Of a DNA stretch of 46,245 nt, positions 23,119 to 31,775 are shown piece by piece. Below the pieces are notes generated by a model. That model saw nothing but the letters and a program-made list of their open reading frames with translations. It searched no databases and had not been told where the DNA came from. Numbering within the stretch: position 1 is the first letter of the stretch; each line of letters opens with the position of its first letter. Source of the stretch: an uncultured Rhodobiaceae bacterium (lineage in GTDB: Bacteria > Pseudomonadota > Alphaproteobacteria > Parvibaculales > Parvibaculaceae); assembly GCA_913057645.1 (NCBI GenBank), contig CAJXOU010000019.1, positions 1 through 46,245 of the forward strand, written 5' to 3'. The position numbers and the translations under genes were made by a program.

Positions 23119-25455
23119 TCACCTGCGAGGGGCGCGCGGGAAGAGCCGTTCGAGAGTTGAGGCAAAGGCAGGCAGGAAGACGATCGCGGCCACCATGTTC
23201 GCGAGAAACATGAAGGACAGAAGAATTCCCATATCCGCCTGTAATTTGAGGCCGGAGAAGGCCCAGGTCGATACGCCCACGGCGAGTGTCAGGCCGGTAA
23301 AGATCACGGCGACACCGATCTGCTGCAGCGCCAGCGGATAAGCGCGTTCGATCGGGATACCCTCGTCGAGAAAACTCTGCAGACGGCTGTAGATGTAGAA
23401 GGCGTAGTCGACGCCGATCCCGGTGGCGAGCACGAGCACCGGCAGGGTCGATACCTTCAGTCCGATATTCAGTGCCGTCATCAGCCAGTAGCCGAGGAAC
23501 GTCGCCATCAAAAGCGGCATGCAGCAGCAGATGATCGCCCGCCAGTCCCGATAGGCCAGATAGACGAGAAGGACGATCACCGCATAAATCCATGCGAGCA
23601 TAGGCATCTCGTTGGCCTCGATCACGTCGTTCGTCGCAGCCATCACGCCGACGCCGCCCATTGCAAGTCTGAAGGTGACATCGTCATGCGAAAGAGCGCC
23701 GGGGTCGGTGGAGCGGAATTCCTTTACGGCGCCGATCACGGTCTCAATCGTCTGAGCCTTGTGGTCGTCCAGATAGATGATAACGGGAAGGATCGTGCAG
23801 GCTTCGTTCAGCAAGCCGCTCGACGGTTCATAGAGCGAGGTCGTCTGTATGAGATCTGCTTCCGCATGCGGCAGACCGATCCAGCGCGGATTTCCTTCCC
23901 GCCAGATGGCCGAGCTGTCGCGAACCGACATGGGCAGGGATTGCACGGAATTCACGTTTGGCACATTCCGCATGGCCCAGGAGAAACGTTCGATCAGGTG
24001 CATCGTGTCGTAGTCGATGCAGGCGTCCGGCGGTGTCTCGACGACGACGATCAGCGCATCGGCCGAAATGGAGAAGCGGCCAACGATTTCAGCGATATCC
24101 CGGTTGTAGCGGGAAGACGGCCATAATTCCGAGAAGCCGGCGGTCAGGTCGCCGATATGGCGCTGCCGTGTCTCATATACCGCAGCGACGAGCAGAACAG
24201 CGAAGACCACCAGCGCGCATGTGGCTGGCACCGGGCGGGCGATGTGTCCGATCGCCCCCATGATCCGCTCGCGCGAATGCCGCAACCGGGCAAAGGTTTC
24301 CGCGAAACCGGGACGAACCGGCATGTACGAGGCGACCAGCGGCAGCATGATGAGGTTCGTCACGATCTTCAGCGCAACACCCAGGCCCGCCATGACGGCC
24401 AGGTCCTGTATCACCTCGATGGGGATCAGGTAGAGCGTGCCGAAACCCACAAGGTCGGTGACGAGCGCAAGCGATCCGGGCACGAGCAGGCGCCGGAAAG
24501 TCGTGCGCGCCGCCTCGTCGGCGCTGTGGCCTTCGCTCAGTTCGGAGCCGATCAGGTTGATCTGCTGCACACCATGGCTGACGCCGATCGCGTAAACGAG
24601 GAACGGCACCAGAACGGCAAGTGGATCCAGCCCCCGGTCCATCAGGTGCAGCAGGCCGAACTGCCAGACGAGCGACACGAGCGAACAGAATACGGCGAGG
24701 AATGTGAGCTGCGGCGAGCGGCAATAGATGAAGACCGCGAGCGTTGTGAGAACAAACGCCAGAATGAAGAAGATCAGAACATCGCTCGCACCGTCGGCTA
24801 TGTCGCCGATGAATTTCGTGAAACCGACGATCTGTATTTCGACGTTCTCGTCTTCGTACCGGTCGCGAATTTTCGTTTCGAGCTTGTCGGCGAGATCGAG
24901 ATAGTCGAGTTGCTCGCGCGTGATGGGGTCGATTTCCTGCAATTCCGCCATCACGAGAGCGGCGCGATGGTCGTTGGAAATCAGGAAGCCCTCATGCTTG
25001 CCGTTCAGCGTCCGGTCCCGGATCGTCGCCACATCTTGGGCGGTGATGTTTTCCACCGTCACGCCGTTTGGAATGACGGGGTAGGCGTTGATGCCCTCTT
25101 CGGTGTTTTCGGTCACGCGCGTCGAGGGCGACCAGAGCGATCTCACGGTGGTGCGCCGCACGCCCGGGAGGAATGTCACTTCCTCGGTTACGGCCTGCAG
25201 CCTTTTCATGAAGGCGGTATTCCAGATCGTTCCCTCGCGTGCCTTCACGGCAACGAGAACGAGGTTCGCGCCCGGTACCTGGTTCTCATATTCGAGGAAG
25301 GTCTGAACGTACTCGTGGTTGGTCGGCACCTGTTTCAGAAAGCCGGCTTCCATCCGCAGCTGTACGGCGTAGTAGCCCATTGCCACGGTAGAAAGCGCCA
25401 GCGCCAGCAGGATGAGCGCGCGCGCCTTGAAGACCACGAATTCGACCGCGTTCAC
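23119..25455 (-). CDS. MMPL/RND-family transporter (HAE3-type)
   Basis: A 778-residue inner-membrane transporter with the duplicated MMPL layout: one helix, a periplasmic domain and five helices, twice. VYAIGVSHGVQQINLIG and ATGIGVDYAFYIYSRLQ mark the two functionally equivalent helices of the HAE3 subfamily. This group includes the hopanoid exporter HpnN and transporters next to DUF1329 genes; these move lipids or other hydrophobic molecules. GTG at 25455 is chosen because GGGGGAG lies 5 bases before it and the first helix then follows correctly. It is the first gene of the minus-strand run and is divergent from the DUF1329 gene. Confidence 0.88.
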   Translation of the reverse strand: MNAVEFVVFKARALILLALALSTVAMGYYAVQLRMEAGFLKQVPTNHEYVQTFLEYENQVPGANLVLVAVKAREGTIWNTAFMKRLQAVTEEVTFLPGVRRTTVRSLWSPSTRVTENTEEGINAYPVIPNGVTVENITAQDVATIRDRTLNGKHEGFLISNDHRAALVMAELQEIDPITREQLDYLDLADKLETKIRDRYEDENVEIQIVGFTKFIGDIADGASDVLIFFILAFVLTTLAVFIYCRSPQLTFLAVFCSLVSLVWQFGLLHLMDRGLDPLAVLVPFLVYAIGVSHGVQQINLIGSELSEGHSADEAARTTFRRLLVPGSLALVTDLVGFGTLYLIPIEVIQDLAVMAGLGVALKIVTNLIMLPLVASYMPVRPGFAETFARLRHSRERIMGAIGHIARPVPATCALVVFAVLLVAAVYETRQRHIGDLTAGFSELWPSSRYNRDIAEIVGRFSISADALIVVVETPPDACIDYDTMHLIERFSWAMRNVPNVNSVQSLPMSVRDSSAIWREGNPRWIGLPHAEADLIQTTSLYEPSSGLLNEACTILPVIIYLDDHKAQTIETVIGAVKEFRSTDPGALSHDDVTFRLAMGGVGVMAATNDVIEANEMPMLAWIYAVIVLLVYLAYRDWRAIICCCMPLLMATFLGYWLMTALNIGLKVSTLPVLVLATGIGVDYAFYIYSRLQSFLDEGIPIERAYPLALQQIGVAVIFTGLTLAVGVSTWAFSGLKLQADMGILLSFMFLANMVAAIVFLPAFASTLERLFPRAPRR

Positions 25456-25620
25456 GGAAACTCCCCCCACGGCGCGTTCTCTCCGGAACACGCCGCTTAC
25501 TGCTCCCCTTCCTGACCCTGCGTTCGCCGCCGATGCGATGATTTTTCCGCGAATGCGTAGCCGTGGCGGCGATTTTGGGCCAAGATTAGTAAAATCGAGT
25601 TACAAAGTGGGGGAGGGGAA

Positions 25621-27006
25621 ATGAGTTTGTCAAAGCGTATCTGGGGAATTGCTGCAACGTCGTTCTTGCTGGCGGGGGCGGCAAGCGCGGGAGTTCCGGC
25701 GTCCCAGGTCGAGCGTCTGGGCCAGGATCTGACGCCGATGGGCGCCGAGCGGGCCGGTAACGCGGATGGTTCCATACCGGCATGGACCGGGGGGCTCTCG
25801 TCTCCCCCGGAGGGTCTCGCCCCCGTGCCCGAGGGACACTATGCCGATCCTTTCGCGGATGACCCGGTGCTTTTCACCATCACGAAGGAGAATCTCGGCG
25901 AGCACGAAGATGCTCTCACGCCCGGCCAACGGGCGATGCTCGAGATTTATCCGAACTACAAGCTGAACGTTTATCCATCTCGACGGAGTTGTGCGCTCCC
26001 CGAGGAGGTTTACGGCGCGATCCGCAAGAATGCGGCAAACGGCTCGCTTGGCGGGGGCGGGGACAGCCTCGCGGACGTGGTGCACGGCGTGCCTTTTCCC
26101 ATTCCCTCCAACGCCTATGAAATCGTCTGGAATCACAATCTGCGCTATCGCGGCTACAAGGTGTCCCGCACTTTCGTTTCCGCCGCGCCGACGCGTGACG
26201 GAAACTTCACGCCGATCAAGGTGCAGGACGATCTGATATTCGACTACTCCGCGCCGGGTATTTCGTCGCTCGATGAGCTCGACAATACCTCCTTCCGTTA
26301 TCTGCAGGAGACGCTGTCGCCTGCGCGGCGTGCCGGCCAGCTGCTACTGGTGCACGAAATCGTTGACCCGAGTCGCGGCGAGCGGCGCTCGTGGCAATAC
26401 ACGACGGGGCGGACAGATTCGGCCCCGCGCGTGCAGCGTACCAGCGCCATCAACTACGATACGCCGCAAATCTACTCGGATGCCATGTCGACGGCCGACA
26501 GTTTCGACGTCTTCAGCGGTCCGCTCGACCGTTTCGACTGGAAATTTCTCGGGATCGAAGAACGCTACATCGCCTACAACTCCTATGAATTGAGTTCGCC
26601 GGACCACAAATACGCGGACATCATCAAGCCGGGTCATCTCAATCAGGATCTCGTGCGCTACGAGAAGCATCGCGTCTGGACCGTCGAGGCCGTGGTGAAG
26701 CCAACGCAACGCCATGTCTACAGCCGGCGTGTCGCCTATTTCGACGAGGATGGCTACAACATGGCGGCGGGTGAGCTGTACGATGCGCGCGGCGGATTGT
26801 GGCGTGTGCAGGAAGCGCATCTCATTCAGTATTACGACGTGCCGACCTGCTTCAACGCGTCCGATGTGGTCTACGATCTGGTGGAGGGACGCTATGTCGT
26901 CCAGAATCTCAAGAACGAGGAAGACGGGATCGTGTTCGACGCCGACGAACTCAACGACATGATGTTCGTCCCCGAGGAGTTGCGCAGGCGGATCAACCGC
27001 CGCTGA
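25621..27006 (+). CDS. DUF1329 periplasmic/outer-membrane protein
   Basis: A 461-residue secreted protein. The signal peptide (IAATSFLLAGAASA) is followed directly by the family hallmark: LGQDLTPMGAERAGN and DGSIPAWTGGL. DUF1329 proteins have a LolB-like fold and are encoded with barrel (DUF1302) and MMPL proteins; in Marinobacter a related pair, AupAB, takes part in alkane uptake. It has no lipobox, so it is probably soluble in the periplasm. The ATG has GGGGAGGGG just upstream. It is divergent from the MMPL gene with a 165-bp gap, and the stop lies 12 bp from the convergent VOC gene. Confidence 0.9.
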   Translation: MSLSKRIWGIAATSFLLAGAASAGVPASQVERLGQDLTPMGAERAGNADGSIPAWTGGLSSPPEGLAPVPEGHYADPFADDPVLFTITKENLGEHEDALTPGQRAMLEIYPNYKLNVYPSRRSCALPEEVYGAIRKNAANGSLGGGGDSLADVVHGVPFPIPSNAYEIVWNHNLRYRGYKVSRTFVSAAPTRDGNFTPIKVQDDLIFDYSAPGISSLDELDNTSFRYLQETLSPARRAGQLLLVHEIVDPSRGERRSWQYTTGRTDSAPRVQRTSAINYDTPQIYSDAMSTADSFDVFSGPLDRFDWKFLGIEERYIAYNSYELSSPDHKYADIIKPGHLNQDLVRYEKHRVWTVEAVVKPTQRHVYSRRVAYFDEDGYNMAAGELYDARGGLWRVQEAHLIQYYDVPTCFNASDVVYDLVEGRYVVQNLKNEEDGIVFDADELNDMMFVPEELRRRINRR

Positions 27007-27018
27007 GGTAGGGGGCCG

Positions 27019-27705
27019 TCAGTCCAGCGCGCCGACAAGGGAGGCGCGCTGGGACATCTCGATCCAGTTGCCGTCCGGGTCGCGCACGAAGGAAATGCGC
27101 GCGACCTTGCCGAGCGTCTGCGGTGCGCGGCCCTCGCGGCCGCCACGGGCGAGGATGGCGTTGTGCTCCTCGTCCACGTTGCGAATCTGGACCGTTATGT
27201 AGCGAAAGCCCGACCCCTCAAGAGCCGGATCTGGCACTATACCGTCAGCCTTTTCGACGAGAATGACGCTGTCGCCGCAGAGAAAGCTGTCGCCGCCTTC
27301 TTCCGGTACATCCGGCAGGCCAAGCGCCACCGCGTAGAAACGGCGATGCGCATTGGCGTCGCGCACGCCAAGACGAATGCCGATCCGTTCGATGCCGTGA
27401 GCCCCCGGCGGTACCAGCGTCACCTTGTTGCCGTCGGGATCCGTCAGTCGCTTCGGGCCCAACAGCCCCTCGCGCGCGATCAGCAGTTCGCGATATCCGG
27501 ATGGCGGTGCTACCGGCAATGCGTTTCGCGAATGATTGATCTTCAGCACCGATCCGAGAAGGTCGTGGCGGTGCTGCTGCATGCCGCCGCCGAGCGGCAG
27601 GACGTGATCGAGGGGAAGCCCGATCTCGTTCTGCCAGAAGTCGAGCATGGGCTCGAGACTGGTCGTGAAGAGGCCGACATCGATGCGCGGTTTCGCGAGT
27701 TCCAT
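27019..27705 (-). CDS. VOC-superfamily (glyoxalase/extradiol dioxygenase fold) protein
   Basis: A 228-residue protein with two paired beta-alpha-beta3 modules: about 5-100 (VGLFTTSLEPMLDFWQNEIGL, with PDGNKVTLVPPG closing) and about 105-225 (IGIRLGVRDANAHRRFYAVALGL, with RDPDGNWIEMSQR closing). The GMQQHRH and terminal Glu positions could supply a metal site. GGAGAGG before the ATG at 27705 fixes the start. It ends the three-gene DUF35-thiolase-VOC run, so an isomerase or dioxygenase acting on a CoA-linked or ring intermediate is possible. The function is not assigned. Confidence 0.82.
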   Translation of the reverse strand: MELAKPRIDVGLFTTSLEPMLDFWQNEIGLPLDHVLPLGGGMQQHRHDLLGSVLKINHSRNALPVAPPSGYRELLIAREGLLGPKRLTDPDGNKVTLVPPGAHGIERIGIRLGVRDANAHRRFYAVALGLPDVPEEGGDSFLCGDSVILVEKADGIVPDPALEGSGFRYITVQIRNVDEEHNAILARGGREGRAPQTLGKVARISFVRDPDGNWIEMSQRASLVGALD

Positions 27706-27721
27706 GCCGGCCTCTCCGTTT

Positions 27722-28864
27722 TCAGAGTGGTTCGTTCGAGAAGACGATGGTGCCCGACGCCGCGAACATGCCGCCGACACCATGCGCAATGGAGATTTTC
27801 GCACCCGGCACCTGCGCGGGTGCGATGCCCCTCATCTGACGCACGCTTTCCTGCAGCGCATACATGCCGTACATGCCGGAATGCATGTAGGAAAGGCCGC
27901 CGCCATTCGTATTGAGCGGCAGCTTGCCTCCCGGGCGCGTATTGCCCTCGCGGATGAAGGCAGCGCCTTCGCCGCGTTCGCAGAAGCCGAGATCTTCCAG
28001 CCCGTAGATCGGCAGATGGGCAAAGGCGTCGTAGATCATCAGGTGGTCGACATCCGAATGCCTGATGCCCGCCTCGTCGAAGGCTTTTTTGCCTGACACG
28101 CGGAATGCCTTCGACGTCGTGAAATCCTCCATCTGGGAGATCATCGGTGTCTCGCAGCTCTCGCCCGTCCCGAGAATGTAGACGGGCTTCTGCGGGAAAT
28201 CCTTCGCGCGCTCTGCACTCGTCAGGATCAGCGCACCGCCGCCGTCGGTCACGAGACAGCACATGAGAAGGCGGAAGGGCCAGGCGATCATCTTGGAATT
28301 CAGGACGTCGTCCACCGTGATGAGATCGCGGAAGCTCGCGCGCGGGTTCTTCGATGCCCATTCGCGCTGCACCACGGCGACATGCGCCACGTCTCCTTCA
28401 GTGACGCCGTACTGCTTCATGTAGCGCAGCGCCGGAATGGTGAACATGGTCGGCGGGTTGGTGATGCCGAAAGGCACTTCGAACTGGCCCGACTGGCTTG
28501 CGGGATCGCGACTGAAGCGCCGTGCGCCAACGCGGGAACGGCCGGACTCGGCATGGGTGATCAGCACCGTGTTGCAGAGCCCTTCGTTGATCGCTGCCGC
28601 GGCGTGCCGGACATGCAGCATGAAGGAACAGCCGCCGACGCTCGTGCCGTCGACCCATGTCGGGGTGATGCCGAGGTAATGCGCGATCTCGACGGGGCTG
28701 TCGCCCGCCGTCGCAACGCCATCGATGTCCTTCGCGGTCAGACCCGCATCCTTCATGGCGTTCAAGGCTGCGTCCGCGTGAAGCATCAGCTGCGATGTGT
28801 TCGGAATCTTGCCCATTTCCGTCGTTTCGGCGGCGCCGACGACGGCCACTGTCTTCTGCTTCAT
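27722..28864 (-). CDS. SCP2/lipid-transfer-type thiolase (Ltp2-like)
   Basis: A 380-residue thiolase-fold protein. It shows VDGTSVGGCSFMLHVRHAAAAI near the first active-site region, VTDGGGALILTSAERA, NTNGGGLSYMHSGMYGMYALQE and IAHGVGGMFAASGTI. This subgroup often lacks the full thiolase triad and works as a retro-aldolase with a DUF35 partner, as Ltp2-ChsH2 do in steroid side-chain breakdown. The partner gene lies 4 bp upstream. Ordinary acyl-CoA thiolysis remains possible. The ATG at 28864 starts the fold; the upstream extension overlaps the partner gene. Confidence 0.85.
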   Translation of the reverse strand: MKQKTVAVVGAAETTEMGKIPNTSQLMLHADAALNAMKDAGLTAKDIDGVATAGDSPVEIAHYLGITPTWVDGTSVGGCSFMLHVRHAAAAINEGLCNTVLITHAESGRSRVGARRFSRDPASQSGQFEVPFGITNPPTMFTIPALRYMKQYGVTEGDVAHVAVVQREWASKNPRASFRDLITVDDVLNSKMIAWPFRLLMCCLVTDGGGALILTSAERAKDFPQKPVYILGTGESCETPMISQMEDFTTSKAFRVSGKKAFDEAGIRHSDVDHLMIYDAFAHLPIYGLEDLGFCERGEGAAFIREGNTRPGGKLPLNTNGGGLSYMHSGMYGMYALQESVRQMRGIAPAQVPGAKISIAHGVGGMFAASGTIVFSNEPL

Positions 28865-28868
28865 CGCG

Positions 28869-29282
28869 TTACCCTTTCGCCGGACGGAACTTCGGAAGGC
28901 TGATCTCGTCATTCGCCTTTTCGAAAGTCACTTCGAGGGGCATGTCGAGGGTGAGGGCATCCGGCGTTTGCGGGCAGTCGACGACGTTCGTCATCATGCG
29001 CGGGCCTTCGGCGAGTTCGACGACCGCGATCGAGTGCGGCTGATCACCGAAATCCGGCCGCGGGCGGTGATTGATGATGTAGCTGTAAAGCGTCGCCTTG
29101 CCGCTCGCCTTGTAGATTTCGACTTCGCGCGAGCCGCAGGCCGGGCAGAAGGGGCGGGGCGGAAAATAGCTTTCCGTGCAACTGGTGCAGCGCTGCAGCC
29201 GCAGTTCGCCCTCCCGGCAGCCCTCCCAGAAATGGCGGGTTTCAGGCGTGGGCGAGGGCAGCGGGCGATTGTATTCCGCCAT
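28869..29282 (-). CDS. DUF35 Zn-ribbon/OB-fold acyl-CoA-associated protein
   Basis: A 137-residue protein with an N-terminal zinc ribbon (Cys32, Cys35, Cys46, Cys49 in CTSCTESYFPPRPFCPAC) and an OB-fold from about 55 onward (ATLYSYIINHRPRPDFGDQ, IAVVELAEGPRMMTNVV). These proteins bind acyl-CoA and act as obligate partners of SCP2-type thiolases, whose gene follows by 4 bp. It is the first gene of the three-gene minus-strand run; AGGGAG supports the start. Confidence 0.9.
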   Translation of the reverse strand: MAEYNRPLPSPTPETRHFWEGCREGELRLQRCTSCTESYFPPRPFCPACGSREVEIYKASGKATLYSYIINHRPRPDFGDQPHSIAVVELAEGPRMMTNVVDCPQTPDALTLDMPLEVTFEKANDEISLPKFRPAKG

Positions 29283-29436
29283 CGAAGTCTCCCTGTCTTG
29301 AGTTCAGATTCTTGTTGGCGGCGAGGATAGCCGGGCGGGGGGATTTGGCAAACTCCCGGAATTCTGCGGTTTTGCGCCGTTGATTCGAAGAGGTCGCAAC
29401 CTTATGTTTCAAAACGAAACACTTTCAGGGACGGGC

Positions 29437-29856
29437 ATGAGAAAGCGTCTAATTATTCTAGCCGGGTTGCTGGCGGCGGGGATCATGGCCCCGGCGGCGG
29501 CTGGCGAGGTGCGCTGGATCGATCCCTGGGCACCCCACTCCGGGATGCCGGAACTCGCGGGCGGGCCTTCGACAGAGGGCCATCACACGCACGGTTATCA
29601 CCCGCACGATCATCACGACGAGGAAATCGTCTGGATCGATCCCTGGGCCGGCGAGCCTTGCCATTGCACGGCCGAGAGCGCGGACATTACCGGCTCGCTC
29701 GGTCTCGCCGGGTTCAATGGCGGCGTCGGCAACCGGCAGACCATCGTGGTGCTCTCGAACGGTTTCTTCTTCAATCCGTCGCTGCCCGCAGGTCAGGTCG
29801 CGATGACGGGCGCGCGTGCCGCGCCTGTTCACCCGCTCGGCCGCCCGAGGTTCTAG
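29437..29856 (+). CDS. Small secreted His-rich protein with duplicated WIDPWA motif
   Basis: A 139-residue protein of no recognised family. A clear signal peptide (residues 1-23, cut near AAAG-EV) is followed by two copies of a short motif, WIDPWA at 27-32 and 66-71, each within an acidic context. Between them lies a histidine cluster (GHHTHGYHPHDHHDEE, 48-63), and CHC follows the second copy. The last 60 residues are Gly-rich and hydrophobic (VVLSNGFFFNPSLP). Metal binding in the periplasm is a reasonable inference from the His/Asp/Cys cluster. The ATG at 29437 is chosen because CAGGGACGGG precedes it; an ATG at 29404 is the alternative. It is divergent from the DUF35 operon. Confidence 0.7.
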   Translation: MRKRLIILAGLLAAGIMAPAAAGEVRWIDPWAPHSGMPELAGGPSTEGHHTHGYHPHDHHDEEIVWIDPWAGEPCHCTAESADITGSLGLAGFNGGVGNRQTIVVLSNGFFFNPSLPAGQVAMTGARAAPVHPLGRPRF

Positions 29857-29860
29857 TCCT

Positions 29861-30529
29861 CTAAAACCCGTGAAAGGTTGCGAAGCTGTCCAGCGGCTCG
29901 CGCTCGGCGGTGAGTGTGTTTACGGGCTGCGTCTCGTCCGCATAGCCGAGCGACATGCCACAGACAATGTATTCGTCGTCCGGCACGTCGAGCACGCGCC
30001 GCGTCACGCTCCAGAAATTGTTCCACGCGCCTTGCGAGCAGGTATCGAGCCCCCGCGCCTTCGCCGTCAGCATGATCGACTGCATGAAGATCCCGATATC
30101 GAGAAAGCTCATGCAGTCGAGATCCTTGTCGATGGTGAAGATGAGACCGACAGGTGCGTCGAAAAACCGGTAGTTGCGGCCCCATTGCTTCCAGTTTGCC
30201 TCCTTGTCGCCCTTCGGAATCCCGATCAGCCCGTACATCGCCTTGCCGAGCGTGCGCATGCGCGTGGTGTAGGGCTCCTTGCGCTTCGATGAGCGCGGAA
30301 ATTCCGCGCCCTTGTCGGCGGGGTCTGTTTCCCGGTGGGCGAGCACTTCCTCTTCGAGACGGCGGCGCACCTCGCCCGACACCACATGCACCTTCCATGG
30401 CTGGATGTTCGTACCGGAGGGCGAAAGCCGCGCCAGTTCGAGGATTTCCTTCACCAGGTCGAGCGGTACGGGGTCCGGCTTGAAGGCGCGCACGGATTTT
30501 CGCGCTTTCAGCGCTTCATCGAGGTTCAT
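29861..30529 (-). CDS. Nitroreductase family protein
   Basis: A 222-residue FMN-dependent nitroreductase-fold enzyme. It starts with MNLDEALKARKSVRAFKPDPV, binds FMN through SPSGTNIQPWKVHVV, and has GLDTCSQGAWNNFW and the closing SLGYADETQPVN. It would reduce nitro or quinone compounds, or an enone-like substrate, with NAD(P)H. The start at 30529 has GGAG 8 bases before it; longer frames upstream run into the divergent promoter region. Confidence 0.9.
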   Translation of the reverse strand: MNLDEALKARKSVRAFKPDPVPLDLVKEILELARLSPSGTNIQPWKVHVVSGEVRRRLEEEVLAHRETDPADKGAEFPRSSKRKEPYTTRMRTLGKAMYGLIGIPKGDKEANWKQWGRNYRFFDAPVGLIFTIDKDLDCMSFLDIGIFMQSIMLTAKARGLDTCSQGAWNNFWSVTRRVLDVPDDEYIVCGMSLGYADETQPVNTLTAEREPLDSFATFHGF

Positions 30530-30671
30530 GGGGATGCTCCGGCAAGAGAATGTCGATGGCGGATTGTTAGCAGGCGCACATACAGCCGCAAGCGCTTTCC
30601 GCTGCCCTTGATAATATTGCACTTGCCGTGCCATAAAGACGCCGCCCCGGAAATCTCGTGCGGAACATGCA

Positions 30672-31772
30672 ATGGCGAACGGCACGATCATCGTTCACGG
30701 CCTTACGCTTTCCTACTTCACGGGAAAGCTCGAAGCCTGGCTGCGCGCCAGGGGCATTCCCTACCGGTTTGAGGAAATGGATACGCGTGCTTTCCGCCGG
30801 GCGGGCCGCGCGACCGGTGTCATGCAGATGCCGCAGGTGGAAATGCCTGATGGTAGCTGGGTCACCGACACGACCGCGATCATGGCGGATTTCGAGACGC
30901 GCTTTCCGGGGCCGGCGCTTTCGCCGCGCGATCCCGCGACACGCTTCGCAAGTCTCCTTCTTGAAGACTATGGCGATGAGTGGCTCTGGCGGCCCGCGCT
31001 TCACTATCGCTGGTCCTTCGCCGAGGACATGACGCTGATGAGTGCGCAGATTGCGCGCACGATGTTGCGCGACGTGAAGCTGCCCTTCTGGCTCCGGCGC
31101 CAGATCATCCTGCGCCGGCAGCGTCGTGTCTATCTCTCGGAAGACGGAGTCGTGAAGGAAACCATCCCGCAGATCGAGGCGCTTTATCTCGACACGCTCG
31201 ATGCAATGGAGACGATCCTCGCGCGGTGGCCCTTCCTTATGGGAGAGCGCCCGGTGGAGGCCGATTTCGGCTTCTTCGGCTCGATGTTCCGTCACTTCTC
31301 GTCCGATCCGACGCCCGCCGCGATCATGCGTGCCCGCGCACCACATGTGCTGCTCTGGGTGGCGCGCCTCTGGGCGGTGCGGCCCGGCGAAATCGAGGCG
31401 GCTGAATTGCCCGCCGCGATACCCGCCGACCTCGCGCCTCTCCTTGCGCGTGCGGCGTCCGACTATCTTCCCTATCTCGTGGCGAACGAAGCGGCGCTCG
31501 CGCGGGGAGATGCAAAAGTCCGCTACACGCATGATGGCGTCCGCTGGGCTGTGCCGGTCAGTCCTTATCGCGCGCGTTGTCTCGCGGCGCTTCGTGACGG
31601 ATTTGCCGCGCTCGATCCGGCGGCACGCGCGAACGCGGCCGCCGTCCTTGGGCACGGCGCGCTCATCCTTGCGGGTGAGAGTGTGTACGATGTGGAAAAC
31701 GCTGCGAAGCCCCGGCCGGCATCGCGGCCCGTCGACCGGCATTGGCGCGGTTTGGCGGCAAGAGGGAGATGA
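30672..31772 (+). CDS. Long glutathione S-transferase-like protein
   Basis: A 366-residue protein whose first 85 residues are a GST thioredoxin-like domain (IIVHGLTLSYFTGKLEAWLRARGIPYRF, MQMPQVEMPDGSWVTDTTAIM). A helical domain follows, with FLMGERPVEADFGFFGSMFRHF. It is about 140 residues longer than a normal GST; the extra C-terminal part (about 245-366) has no recognised domain. The first domain also resembles glutaredoxin-like adaptors. It ends 3 bp before the sulfatase start, so the two are co-transcribed. The function is unknown. Confidence 0.75.
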   Translation: MANGTIIVHGLTLSYFTGKLEAWLRARGIPYRFEEMDTRAFRRAGRATGVMQMPQVEMPDGSWVTDTTAIMADFETRFPGPALSPRDPATRFASLLLEDYGDEWLWRPALHYRWSFAEDMTLMSAQIARTMLRDVKLPFWLRRQIILRRQRRVYLSEDGVVKETIPQIEALYLDTLDAMETILARWPFLMGERPVEADFGFFGSMFRHFSSDPTPAAIMRARAPHVLLWVARLWAVRPGEIEAAELPAAIPADLAPLLARAASDYLPYLVANEAALARGDAKVRYTHDGVRWAVPVSPYRARCLAALRDGFAALDPAARANAAAVLGHGALILAGESVYDVENAAKPRPASRPVDRHWRGLAARGR

Positions 31773-31775
31773 AGC

